Below are positions 7,774-15,148 of a stretch of DNA of 15,512 nucleotides, in pieces. Positions within the stretch are counted from its first letter, which is position 1; each line of letters opens with the position of its first letter. The translations under genes were made by a program, and so were the position numbers. Source of the DNA: CAYRIF01 sp964424205 (lineage in GTDB: Bacteria > Bacteroidota > Bacteroidia > Cytophagales > Cyclobacteriaceae). Below the pieces are notes generated by a model, which saw only the letters and a program-made list of their open reading frames with translations, was not told where the DNA came from and searched no databases. The DNA is taken from NCBI GenBank assembly GCA_964424205.1, contig CAYRIF010000059.1, positions 1 through 15,512 of the forward strand, given 5' to 3'.

Positions 7774-7820
7774 TAGTATACTATTTATAACATGTATCCG
7801 TTTAACAAGTAAATAATTTG

Positions 7821-8372
7821 ATGAAAAATCTATACAAAACCACAATCCTTTTTACCCTATTGTTTTTTGCACACGCTGGTAAATCACAAACAGGAAGTTC
7901 CTTCCCTATTTTGGAAGGGGAAACATTGCTTAACAAAACACTAACTATTCCAACCGATACCAAAGATAAATTTACGTTAGTGGGTATGGCATGGTCCAAA
8001 AAATCTGAGGAAGCGCTGAAAAGCTGGTTTATTCCCATCTATCAGACATTTATATATAAGCCCACCAAGCCAGTATTATTTGCGAGTGAATATGACGTAA
8101 ATGTTTTCTTTGTCCCAATGTTTACTGGTGTGAAAAAGGCAGCCTATAAAACGGTAATAAAAAAAATGAAAAGTAAAACAGACCCAAAACTGGTGCCACA
8201 TATTTTGTTTTACAAAGGGGAACTCAAAAAATTCAAAGAGAAATTAGCTTTTTCAAAAAAAGACATTCCCTACTTCTTTGTTTTAGATACTGATGGAAAG
8301 ATTGTTTATACAACTTCAGGGAAATATTCCGATGAAAAACAAGAAGAAATTGAGGCTATTCTTGATGAATAG
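7821..8372 (+). CDS. Secreted thioredoxin-fold protein lacking catalytic cysteines
   Basis: A 183-residue protein with an N-terminal signal peptide (hydrophobic 7-19, likely cleavage around AHA-G or KSQ-T). ATG at 7821 is preferred over the preceding in-frame TTG at 7818. The body looks like a thioredoxin or peroxiredoxin-like fold: GSSFPILEGETL at the start, strand FTLVGMAW (51-58), and a late IPYFFVLDTDGKIVYTTSG (149-167) with the cis-proline type strand-turn-strand seen in TlpA/AhpC proteins. The position where TlpA-like proteins have WCxxC reads WSKKS (58-62), and the whole protein contains no cysteine, so it cannot be a disulfide reductase. The FP..G..L...IP opening and the KSW motif also recall the ATP10 assembly factor family, which is an alternative name. 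It follows the second YfiR-like gene closely and converges on the DUF1028 gene with an 8-base gap. Exact function is unknown. Confidence 0.72.
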   Translation: MKNLYKTTILFTLLFFAHAGKSQTGSSFPILEGETLLNKTLTIPTDTKDKFTLVGMAWSKKSEEALKSWFIPIYQTFIYKPTKPVLFASEYDVNVFFVPMFTGVKKAAYKTVIKKMKSKTDPKLVPHILFYKGELKKFKEKLAFSKKDIPYFFVLDTDGKIVYTTSGKYSDEKQEEIEAILDE

Positions 8373-8380
8373 CGTTTAGT

Positions 8381-9385
8381 CTACTTCATATTCAAAAGGA
8401 TTTCCAACTCTTTCTCACTGATTGTCAATAACCCAGAAGATGGCAATCGAGCGGTAAGAATCCGCCAATTATTATCTCTTTGAAAAACTGATTTCAACAT
8501 TGTACTTCCGACTCCAAACTGCCCATCATTAAGCAAAGTAATGGCATGCCAAAACTGCATTTCTAAATTGTCTGGAAACATTTTTTCTGCTTTTTGATAT
8601 TCTTCTGATGCCAATTTCATATCACCAGTTTCCACCGCATGGTCACCATTATTCATATGCTCATATGCCCGATATACTTTCAATAATCTATCCAACTCCT
8701 CGATGGGCGCTTTATGATCATCTACTCGTAAATCAATGAGCGTGTCATCCCAAACCTTACCAGTCGATTTTCCTTTCACCACTAATAATACTGCCGATTG
8801 TTTCCCGCGAATATCGCCACCCTCTCTTTGTGCTGCTCTCATCGCGGTCATTACTCTTTCGGCAAGTGACAGCTCAGTATGCGCTTCAAATGCTTTTGCC
8901 ATGGCAGGCCAAACGGTATCATTCATCATCAGGTTTGCTTGTACCGAAAAATTATTGCCTTTTTGATGCCCTGCAAACTTGATACAGTTTTTTCCTGTGT
9001 AAACTGCTACCCTGCCTAGCTTATCTAGAATTGCTACTTGTCTTACCTCCTTTGCCTCATCGGTACGCAACAGTATATCCAATGCTTCTTGCGGTGTTTT
9101 CCCTTCCTTCAATAATGCTAACCCCCGTATTCCAAAGGATTTGTTAATAAAAGATTGAGTCGCCACTACCCCAACCCCTGCTTCGCCCCACGCTATCAAT
9201 GAACCCACCGAAAACCAATGGCTCTGTACAGCTACCGCCATTTCTCCTGTTTTTTCATCCCTCGCTACAATAGAATATGTATGCGCTAGCGGCTCTGATT
9301 GTTTGTACACTTGCCGGGTTTGCGCAAATATTGGACTGGCGATAAATAGTAAAACAAAAATGGTAATAAACTTAAAATTTTGCAT
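8381..9385 (-). CDS. Exported DUF1028 family protein with C-terminal TPR-like region
   Basis: A 334-residue protein with a signal peptide ending near IFA-Q (residues 19-22). The DUF1028 domain covers about 35-225: HTYSIVARDEKTGEMAVAVQ (35-54), VGSLIAWGEAGVGVVATQSF (60-79), GIRGLALLKEGKTPQEAL (85-102), and the REGGDIRGKQSAVLLVV block (187-203). This family is predicted to have an Ntn-hydrolase-like fold, with substrate unknown. The last 100 residues (about 228-334) are helical, with a TPR-like pair: VETGDMKLASEEYQKAEKMF followed by NLEMQFWHAITLLNDGQFGV. DUF1028 proteins often carry an extra C-terminal domain, so this is within the family's range. Its promoter element is at 9419-9426. It converges on the thioredoxin-fold gene and reads away from the small DUF2158 gene. 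The family call is confident; the activity is not known. Confidence 0.9.
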   Translation of the reverse strand: MQNFKFITIFVLLFIASPIFAQTRQVYKQSEPLAHTYSIVARDEKTGEMAVAVQSHWFSVGSLIAWGEAGVGVVATQSFINKSFGIRGLALLKEGKTPQEALDILLRTDEAKEVRQVAILDKLGRVAVYTGKNCIKFAGHQKGNNFSVQANLMMNDTVWPAMAKAFEAHTELSLAERVMTAMRAAQREGGDIRGKQSAVLLVVKGKSTGKVWDDTLIDLRVDDHKAPIEELDRLLKVYRAYEHMNNGDHAVETGDMKLASEEYQKAEKMFPDNLEMQFWHAITLLNDGQFGVGSTMLKSVFQRDNNWRILTARLPSSGLLTISEKELEILLNMK

Positions 9386-9418
9386 AAGGGTTATATTTTC
9401 TTTGGAAAATCTACGTTA

Positions 9419-9426
9419 CAAATATA
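9419..9426 (-). promoter_or_regulatory. Bacteroidota -7 element for the DUF1028 gene
   Basis: Minus-strand TATATTTG matches TAnnTTTG exactly and ends 33 bases before the ATG at 9385. No -33 TTG is evident at the usual spacing. Confidence 0.55.
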
Positions 9427-9532
9427 GGGTAAATCAAACACTAACTGTACTACATTCTAAACGGGTGATGAATCAAATGTATAACAATTAGTCAATTGAT
9501 TAAACTTTTTGAAATTTTTTAACCTAATTATC

Positions 9533-9697
9533 ATGGTCATTCTAGAAAAAGGAGATATTGTTAAGCTAGTTACCGGTAGTAATTGTATGAAAATAATTGC
9601 ATTGTATGGTATTAATCTTGTAGAATGTATGGTGCTCGATGGATCGAATAAATCAAAAACTTTCTTTTTTCGCCCCCATTCCCTAAGGCAGTGTTAA
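9533..9697 (+). CDS. Small DUF2158 (YodC-like) protein
   Basis: A 54-residue protein starting at the ATG at 9533. An upstream in-frame TTG at 9509 would add eight residues with no family similarity, so the ATG is preferred. It fits the DUF2158 pattern of small beta-barrel-like proteins: KGDIVKLVTGSNCMKII (6-22) matching GDxVxLxSGxxxMxV, then VECMVLD, then KTFFFRPHSL near the end. The family's role is unknown; members are single-domain and widespread. There is no signal peptide, so it is probably cytosolic. No exact TAnnTTTG element was seen upstream. It is convergent with mutS, separated by 94 bases with no obvious terminator hairpin. It is short, but the match over nearly its whole length makes a chance open frame unlikely. 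Confidence 0.72.
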   Translation: MVILEKGDIVKLVTGSNCMKIIALYGINLVECMVLDGSNKSKTFFFRPHSLRQC

Positions 9698-9791
9698 TGG
9701 CATTAACCCGTTTAGTCCTACAAAAAATCATAAGTCGATAATGGAAAATTTTATTAAAGCTGTGAAAAAATTCTCCGTCGAACTCTGGTTA

Positions 9792-12401
9792 TTAGGCTTT
9801 ACTCATCAACAATTTAATCTCGTTAAGTTTTAATAGCGCCTCCACAGGAGATATAGTATTGATATCCAATGCTTCAATAATCTTCTGAACTTCTTTTTGC
9901 TTTGGGTCTGCTTCAAACATACTTAGTTGAAAATTATTCTTCGAGGCAGCTCTAAGCTTATCCCCCATTTTGGTTTTAATTTTATCTTTTTCCAAGTGAT
10001 GCATAATTTCGCTTGCCCTTATCACCACAGGATTGGGCATGCCAGCCATTTGTGCTACATGAATCCCAAAGCTATGTTCGCTGCCTCCTTTTTTTAGCTT
10101 TCGCATAAAAACAACTTTGTTACCCACTTCCTTGACTGATACATTATAGTTTTTTACCCTAGGAAAATCATTGGTCAGTTGGTTAAGCTCATGATAATGT
10201 GTCGCAAATAAGGTTCTCACTTTAAACTTCTGATGGTTATGTAAATATTCAACAATCGACCACGCAATAGAAATGCCATCGTAAGTACTCGTACCGCGCC
10301 CTATTTCATCCATCAACACCAGGCTGTTTTTACTTAAATTATTCAAAATGCTAGCGGTCTCCGACATCTCCACCATAAAAGTAGATTCTCCTTTTGACAG
10401 GTTATCAGAAGCGCCTACCCGTGTAAATACTTTATCAACAATACCAATGGTTGCGCTCTTGGCAGGAATAAATGAACCCATTTGTGCCATCAGAACAATT
10501 AATGCTGTCTGTCTGAGTAAAGCCGATTTTCCAGCCATATTGGGGCCTGTAATGATAATGATTTGCTGTGTTTCATCATCCAAAAAAACATCGTTAGGCA
10601 CGTACTCTTCTCCCAGTGGCAACTGTTTTTCAATCACAGGATGCCTACCATCTTTGATATTCAACACATTGGAGTCCTCCATGTTAGGTTTGGAATAGTT
10701 ATATTTTTTGGCTGTCTGCGCAAAAGAAGCCAAGCAATCTAGCTGTGCAACTGCACGAGCGTTTTGCTGAATTTGTAGGACAAAATCTGCTGCGTGGATT
10801 ACCAACTCATTAAAAATTCGCTGCTCAATAACAGAAAGTTTATCTTCCGCATTTAGGATTTTTTCTTCATATTCTTTTAACTCTTCGGTAATGTATCGTT
10901 CCGCATTAACTAGTGTTTGTTTTCGTATCCATTCTTCCGGTACTTTATCTTTATGTGCATGGGTAACTTCTAGGTAATACCCAAACACACGATTATATGC
11001 TATTTTTAAAGATGATATCCCTGTTTTTTCTGCCTCTCGCTGTTGAATTTGAACCAAGTAATCTTTTCCAGAAAAAGCAATGCTGCGTAGTTCATCTAGC
11101 TCCTCATCCACACCATCATTGATCATATTTCCCTGATGCATGAGCATTGGAGCGTCTTCTTTTAGTTCTTTTTCTATTTTTTCCAGCAAAAATTCACAGG
11201 GGTTGAGTTGCGCACCCAATTTATTCAACTGAGGCATACTTGATGACTGTAAAAAATTCTTGATCGGTAAAATACTTGACAGTGATTTTTTCAATTGCAC
11301 CATCTCCCTCGGATTAATTCTTCCCGTTGCCACTTTTGAAATCAATCGCTCCAAGTCCCCTATTGGCTTCAGTGATTTTAAGAGGTTCTCTAACAACGCA
11401 TCATCCGTTACAAAAGCATGTACCACCTCGTGTCGTTCTTCAATTGATGCTTTTTCTTTCAGGGGCAATACCATCCAGCGCTTCATTAATCGAGCTCCCA
11501 TCGGCGTAATAGTATCGTCCATAATATTGATGAGCGGCACGCCATCTTGCTGTGCATAGACTAGCTCTAAATTTCTGATGGTGAACTTGTCAAGCCAAAC
11601 ATACCGCTCTTCCTCAATTCTAGAGATGGAAGAAATATGCTTAATTTTTTTATGTTCCGTCTCTTCCAGGTAATGCAAAATTGCCCCTGCAGCAATAATT
11701 CCTTCGGTTAAGTTTTCTATGCCAAAACCTTTTAATGAATTGGTATCGAAATGCTTGACAAGGGATTCATAAGCATAATCGTAGGCAAAAACCCACTCAT
11801 CTAAGCAATAACTATTGAATTGGTCTTGGAACACGCCTTCAAACTTGTCTCGGCTTGATTTACTATAGATAACCTCTGCTGGCTTAAAGCTTTGAATCAA
11901 ATTGTCAACATGATTTTCATCCCCACAGGCAGTGAAAAACTCACCCGTGGAAAGGTCCAGGAAAGCAACGCCACATTGGTTTTTTGAAAAGCTGACGGAT
12001 GCTAAATAGTTATTATGATTGGTCTCTAAGACATTATCATTCATAGAAAGCCCTGGCGTTACCAATTCAGTCACGCCTCTTTTAACTATTCCTTTGACAT
12101 TTTTCGGGTCTTCTAGCTGATCGCAAATTGCCACCCTATTTCCAGCACGCACTAATTTTGGCAAGTAAGTATCTAAAGAGTGGTGTGGAAAACCTGCCAG
12201 TTCGATGTGTGATGCTGCCCCGTTAGCTAGTTTGGTCAGTACAATGTTTAGAATTTTACTTGCCTTCACTGCATCTTCCCCAAAAGTTTCATAGAAATCT
12301 CCTACGCGAAAAAGCAACAGTGCGCCTGGGTGTTTTGCTTTGATGGCATTGTATTGCTTCATCAAAGGTGTTTCTTTTTTTTCTTTTGTTTTTACAGCCA
12401 T
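9792..12401 (-). CDS. mutS: DNA mismatch repair protein MutS
   Basis: Mismatch-recognition ATPase that starts methyl-independent or MutL-dependent DNA mismatch repair. It has 869 residues, typical for MutS1. The N-terminal mismatch-binding FxE is at 36-38 in RVGDFYETFG, the same numbering as E. coli, which supports this start codon. The connector, lever and clamp regions follow (about 130-560). The ATPase has Walker A GPNMAGKS (619-626), the STFMVEM signature (673-679), Walker B LVLMDE (694-699) followed by IGRGTSTYDG, and FATHYHEL (732-739). The C-terminal helix-turn-helix region is present (ISPVEALLKLNEIKLLMSK). All catalytic residues look intact. It is transcribed alone, convergent with the DUF2158 gene, and divergent from the RNA methyltransferase gene. 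A hairpin-rich leader region lies just upstream of its start. mutL is not in the window. Confidence 0.98.
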   Translation of the reverse strand: MAVKTKEKKETPLMKQYNAIKAKHPGALLLFRVGDFYETFGEDAVKASKILNIVLTKLANGAASHIELAGFPHHSLDTYLPKLVRAGNRVAICDQLEDPKNVKGIVKRGVTELVTPGLSMNDNVLETNHNNYLASVSFSKNQCGVAFLDLSTGEFFTACGDENHVDNLIQSFKPAEVIYSKSSRDKFEGVFQDQFNSYCLDEWVFAYDYAYESLVKHFDTNSLKGFGIENLTEGIIAAGAILHYLEETEHKKIKHISSISRIEEERYVWLDKFTIRNLELVYAQQDGVPLINIMDDTITPMGARLMKRWMVLPLKEKASIEERHEVVHAFVTDDALLENLLKSLKPIGDLERLISKVATGRINPREMVQLKKSLSSILPIKNFLQSSSMPQLNKLGAQLNPCEFLLEKIEKELKEDAPMLMHQGNMINDGVDEELDELRSIAFSGKDYLVQIQQREAEKTGISSLKIAYNRVFGYYLEVTHAHKDKVPEEWIRKQTLVNAERYITEELKEYEEKILNAEDKLSVIEQRIFNELVIHAADFVLQIQQNARAVAQLDCLASFAQTAKKYNYSKPNMEDSNVLNIKDGRHPVIEKQLPLGEEYVPNDVFLDDETQQIIIITGPNMAGKSALLRQTALIVLMAQMGSFIPAKSATIGIVDKVFTRVGASDNLSKGESTFMVEMSETASILNNLSKNSLVLMDEIGRGTSTYDGISIAWSIVEYLHNHQKFKVRTLFATHYHELNQLTNDFPRVKNYNVSVKEVGNKVVFMRKLKKGGSEHSFGIHVAQMAGMPNPVVIRASEIMHHLEKDKIKTKMGDKLRAASKNNFQLSMFEADPKQKEVQKIIEALDINTISPVEALLKLNEIKLLMSKA

Positions 12402-12423
12402 TCGGGTCTAAGCATTACCCCCA

Positions 12424-12493
12424 TCAGAGTCTCTCGTGTGAGAACGCTGCATGACTTTAAAGAACTCAGAGTCCCTTTCAGGAGACTCTGAGT
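12424..12493. repeat. Hairpin and competing third arm upstream of mutS
   Basis: ACTCAGAGTC (12464-12473) and GACTCTGAGT (12484-12493) form a perfect 10-bp inverted repeat with a 10-base loop. A further copy of the left arm, TCAGAGTCTC (12424-12433), is complementary over 10 bases to GAGACTCTGA (12482-12491). The right arm can therefore pair with either partner but not both. If the mutS transcript starts upstream of 12493, these form two exclusive helices in its leader, the nearer arm beginning about 22 bases before the ATG. There is no T tract, so it is not a standard intrinsic terminator. It may be a regulatory leader structure or simply a palindromic repeat. Confidence 0.6.
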
Positions 12494-12576
12494 GAGGTTA
12501 GGTTGAAAATAAATACGTGATTTTAATTTTTTGCTCATATAATATTGGTAGCCTATAAAAATTATACCTACTATCC

Positions 12577-12584
12577 TATCTTTG
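12577..12584 (+). promoter_or_regulatory. Bacteroidota -7 element for the SpoU methyltransferase gene
   Basis: TATCTTTG matches TAnnTTTG exactly, 18 bases before the ATG at 12603. It overlaps the in-frame TTG at 12582, which argues against that codon being the start. A -33 TTG at normal distance is not seen; TTG at 12545-12547 is too far. Confidence 0.62.
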
Positions 12585-12602
12585 CCTCCTAATTTATACT
12601 TG

Positions 12603-13133
12603 ATGAGAAAGTTAAAAAACGAAGAACTCAATAGGGTTTCTATAGAGGAGTTCAAAAATACAAAAAAAATTCCTTTAGTAATTGTATTGGACAATGTCAG
12701 GAGTTTAAATAATGTTGGATCCGCATTTAGAACCTCTGACGCATTCCGAGTAGAGAAAATTTACCTGTGTGGCATCACCGGACAGCCACCGCATCGAGAA
12801 ATAAACAAAACAGCACTGGGGGCGACTGATTCGGTAGATTGGGAGCATGTGGACAATACACTTACACTTATACAAAAACTAAAAACTGGTGGCTACCAAA
12901 TTATTTGCATCGAGCAAGCCGACAATAGTGTAATGTTGCAAAATTTTTCCCCTAGTACAAATCAGAAATATTGTTTTGTGTTTGGAAACGAGGTCTTTGG
13001 TGTAGGTGATAAAATTATTGAGGCTTCAGACACTTGCCTTGAGATTCCTCAGTTTGGCACAAAGCATTCGCTTAATATATCTGTGAGCCTTGGAGTTGTG
13101 GTGTGGGATTTTTATAGTAAGGTTGGGTTTTGA
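12603..13133 (+). CDS. SpoU/TrmH family RNA 2'-O-methyltransferase (short form)
   Basis: A 176-residue class IV SPOUT methyltransferase, predicted to use SAM to methylate a ribose 2'-hydroxyl in tRNA or rRNA in the cytosol. The three SpoU motifs are present: motif 1, LDNVRSLNNVGSAFRTSDAF (29-48), with the catalytic-type Asn and Arg; motif 2, FVFGNEVFGV (125-134); and motif 3, IPQFGTKHSLNISVSLGVVV (148-167), containing the SAM-binding knot. LCGITGQPPHREINKTALG (55-73) is also typical. It lacks the N-terminal L30e-like substrate-binding domain of RlmB, so it consists of little more than the catalytic fold, and the target nucleotide cannot be read from sequence. The ATG at 12603 is chosen because it lies 18 bases after a good promoter element. 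The gene is divergent from mutS, and a strong inverted repeat begins 3 bases after its stop. Confidence 0.9.
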   Translation: MRKLKNEELNRVSIEEFKNTKKIPLVIVLDNVRSLNNVGSAFRTSDAFRVEKIYLCGITGQPPHREINKTALGATDSVDWEHVDNTLTLIQKLKTGGYQIICIEQADNSVMLQNFSPSTNQKYCFVFGNEVFGVGDKIIEASDTCLEIPQFGTKHSLNISVSLGVVVWDFYSKVGF

Positions 13134-13136
13134 ATA

Positions 13137-13173
13137 AAACACCTGACAGGTTTTGAAAACCTGTCAGGTGTTT
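13137..13173. terminator. Bidirectional terminator-type perfect inverted repeat
   Basis: AAACACCTGACAGGTTTT (13137-13154) and its exact reverse complement (13156-13173) flank a single G, an 18-bp perfect inverted repeat. It sits between two convergent genes, starting 3 bases after the methyltransferase stop and 54 bases from the propeller gene's stop, as expected for a shared terminator. The arms supply runs of T on either strand, although no long T tract follows. I believe CCTGACAGGTTTT-type palindromes recur in intergenic DNA of Bacteroidota, so this may be one copy of a dispersed repeat. Confidence 0.75.
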
Positions 13174-13227
13174 AAAAGTCTTCCACAAATAAATTCTGAA
13201 CCCCGTTTTTACAATTATACCCGTTTT

Positions 13228-15117
13228 TTACTTATAATCAAAAATGTAAATTTCTTTCCCTTTTGCATAAATTACCTTTTGCTCAATTTCATCCACATGA
13301 TACAAAGGTGAGTTGTCTTCAAAAACAAACTTGTCCAACTCTTCCCCAGAGTCTTTGTTTACTTGTACCAAATATTTGATACCTTCAGCTTTAGTAAAAT
13401 AAAATGCATAATCTCTAGTATCAGCAGAAGCATCTAGTCTATTCGGATTGTAAAGGGCTTCAGAGGCCATATAACCATATTGCGCATTTACATACTGATT
13501 TCCTCCTTTGTCCATTTGCGAAAACCCACCAGTTCCTGGTGTCTTGAATCCTGTTACAGCTTCTCCTACTCCAGAAGAAGCCCCCACTCCAAGGTTATAC
13601 AATCCTGACATCTCTGATGCAGAACTCGCTGCAGCACCTAATACCGATGCAACATTCAGTAATTTCCGTCCAGATTCTCCTGGCTGCTTATAATATTTTA
13701 GTTTTTTGACTTCCCCTTCCTTACCAATAATTACATACTCCCAAGGACTACTCATGAAATATGTTCCCTCTCTTATCTCTAATCTATTAAAATCTCTATG
13801 CTTTTTTAATTGCAGCTTTTGATAATGTTCCTTGTTCCATCCTTTATCTGGATTTAACAAATACAGCCTCTTGTCCTCAAGCACTACCAAAGTCTTTTCG
13901 TTTTTGTCGTATGCGATTTTTGTATCTTCGTCTACTTTATAAGTTCTCCATATAGGTTTTTTCACGCCATCTTCATAATAGGAAATTTTGTTTGTTGTTG
14001 CCACAATACTTCCCTTTTCGTACCTAAACTCATCATACGGGACATCGCCAATATCTTCAATAAAATCTTTGCCATTAGATTTAGCTTTTTTCCAAAGCTT
14101 CTTGCCTCCACCATCAACTAACATATTTTTTGATTTATAATAAATCATATAACCTTCACTCACCTTTTCTATCCTTGATAACCTTCTGCTACTAAAGTCC
14201 TTTTTCCATAGACTTTCTCCCGTTTTATAATCGTAAAGCTTACCACCCTTCTCGTGTTTGATGAATAGTTTTCCATCCACTTCTTGTTCAAACATGAATG
14301 CCTCCTCAAGTTTTAATGGCTTTTTCCATAGTTTTTTTCCTCCAATACTATATGCCATAATCTTCTTTCCCAACGCCATCAATTTATTCATATTCATGGT
14401 CATAGCCGCCCCTAATCCGAGTCCGCCACTTGGTTCTACAACGTATAAAATATCTTTGGATGGGTTAAAAAATAATTTTCCTACTTTTTGATCTTCACTT
14501 AGAATTGTTTCTCCACTCTCTCCATTCAAAATGTTTAGTTTCGAACCAAGACTGAAAGCAATGTTTTTATTTTTATCCACCACCACATTACCTATATCCC
14601 CTCTTTTGACGGTAAACTCTTTATTCCATAATGCTTTATTCTGTTTTAGGGAAATTAAATGTACTTTTAATTTTGTTTTATCCTTTGTTGTGGTTTGAAA
14701 TAGAAAAGACTCCAGTTCAGGTATTATTTCAAATGACCCTATACTCTTGTATCCATCTTTATCAGCATCTAATAGTAGTTTGCCGCTTCTTGTGTCTATC
14801 AGTTTATTATCGACTATAATATATGGTGAGTAAGGTACCATTCTATAATTCTCTTGATCAGATTGAATTGCGCCACCTAATATTGAAATACGTTCGCCTT
14901 TTACTTCCCAAATTTTTGTTCCATTTTCTTCATCAATCCCTGCGACCGTTTTATCAGTCAATACGATAGGAACTCCCGAAAAATCGTGGAAAAAGAAGTC
15001 TTCAATTTTTCCATCAAAACTAATTTGTTTGTCTGCTTTACGCTGACCATAGCTAAGTTGTGCTGCCAACAATAGCACCATTATTAATACGATTTTCAAT
15101 TTTTTTAGTTTGTTCAT
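13228..15117 (-). CDS. Exported PQQ-like beta-propeller protein
   Basis: A 629-residue secreted protein with a signal peptide (hydrophobic 8-22, likely cleavage SYG-Q at 24). Most of it is built from PQQ/quinoprotein-like propeller repeats, seen as G..LW-type strands: NGTKIWEVKG (65-74), NKALWNKEF (160-168), GGKKLWKKPL (259-268), TGESLWKKDF (299-308), GGKKLWKKAK (337-346) and VKKPIWRTY (385-393). No quinone-binding or catalytic residues can be assigned, so a binding or scaffolding role is more likely than a dehydrogenase. Two insertions break the pattern: a Gly/Ala/Met-rich stretch (about 229-255) and a longer Gly/Ala/Ser-rich one (about 486-545) before the last blade. There is no anchoring or sorting signal at the C-terminus. 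It reads in the same direction as the HhH-GPD gene 83 bases upstream, but that gap holds a possible operator and promoter of its own. Function is unknown. Confidence 0.85.
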   Translation of the reverse strand: MNKLKKLKIVLIMVLLLAAQLSYGQRKADKQISFDGKIEDFFFHDFSGVPIVLTDKTVAGIDEENGTKIWEVKGERISILGGAIQSDQENYRMVPYSPYIIVDNKLIDTRSGKLLLDADKDGYKSIGSFEIIPELESFLFQTTTKDKTKLKVHLISLKQNKALWNKEFTVKRGDIGNVVVDKNKNIAFSLGSKLNILNGESGETILSEDQKVGKLFFNPSKDILYVVEPSGGLGLGAAMTMNMNKLMALGKKIMAYSIGGKKLWKKPLKLEEAFMFEQEVDGKLFIKHEKGGKLYDYKTGESLWKKDFSSRRLSRIEKVSEGYMIYYKSKNMLVDGGGKKLWKKAKSNGKDFIEDIGDVPYDEFRYEKGSIVATTNKISYYEDGVKKPIWRTYKVDEDTKIAYDKNEKTLVVLEDKRLYLLNPDKGWNKEHYQKLQLKKHRDFNRLEIREGTYFMSSPWEYVIIGKEGEVKKLKYYKQPGESGRKLLNVASVLGAAASSASEMSGLYNLGVGASSGVGEAVTGFKTPGTGGFSQMDKGGNQYVNAQYGYMASEALYNPNRLDASADTRDYAFYFTKAEGIKYLVQVNKDSGEELDKFVFEDNSPLYHVDEIEQKVIYAKGKEIYIFDYK

Positions 15118-15148
15118 AACTGTTTTGGTTTATAAATTTTAACTTAAT

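Noticed and set aside
9741..9833. Plus-strand mini-frame of 30 codons (MENFIKAVKKF...) after the DUF2158 gene
   Set aside because: It overlaps the mutS 3' end, has no family match, and is too short to support without conservation data.
12392..12694. Minus-strand open frame of about 100 codons across the mutS upstream region and the methyltransferase start
   Set aside because: It overlaps the mutS start, runs antisense to the conserved SpoU N-terminus and promoter, and its translation has no recognisable domain.
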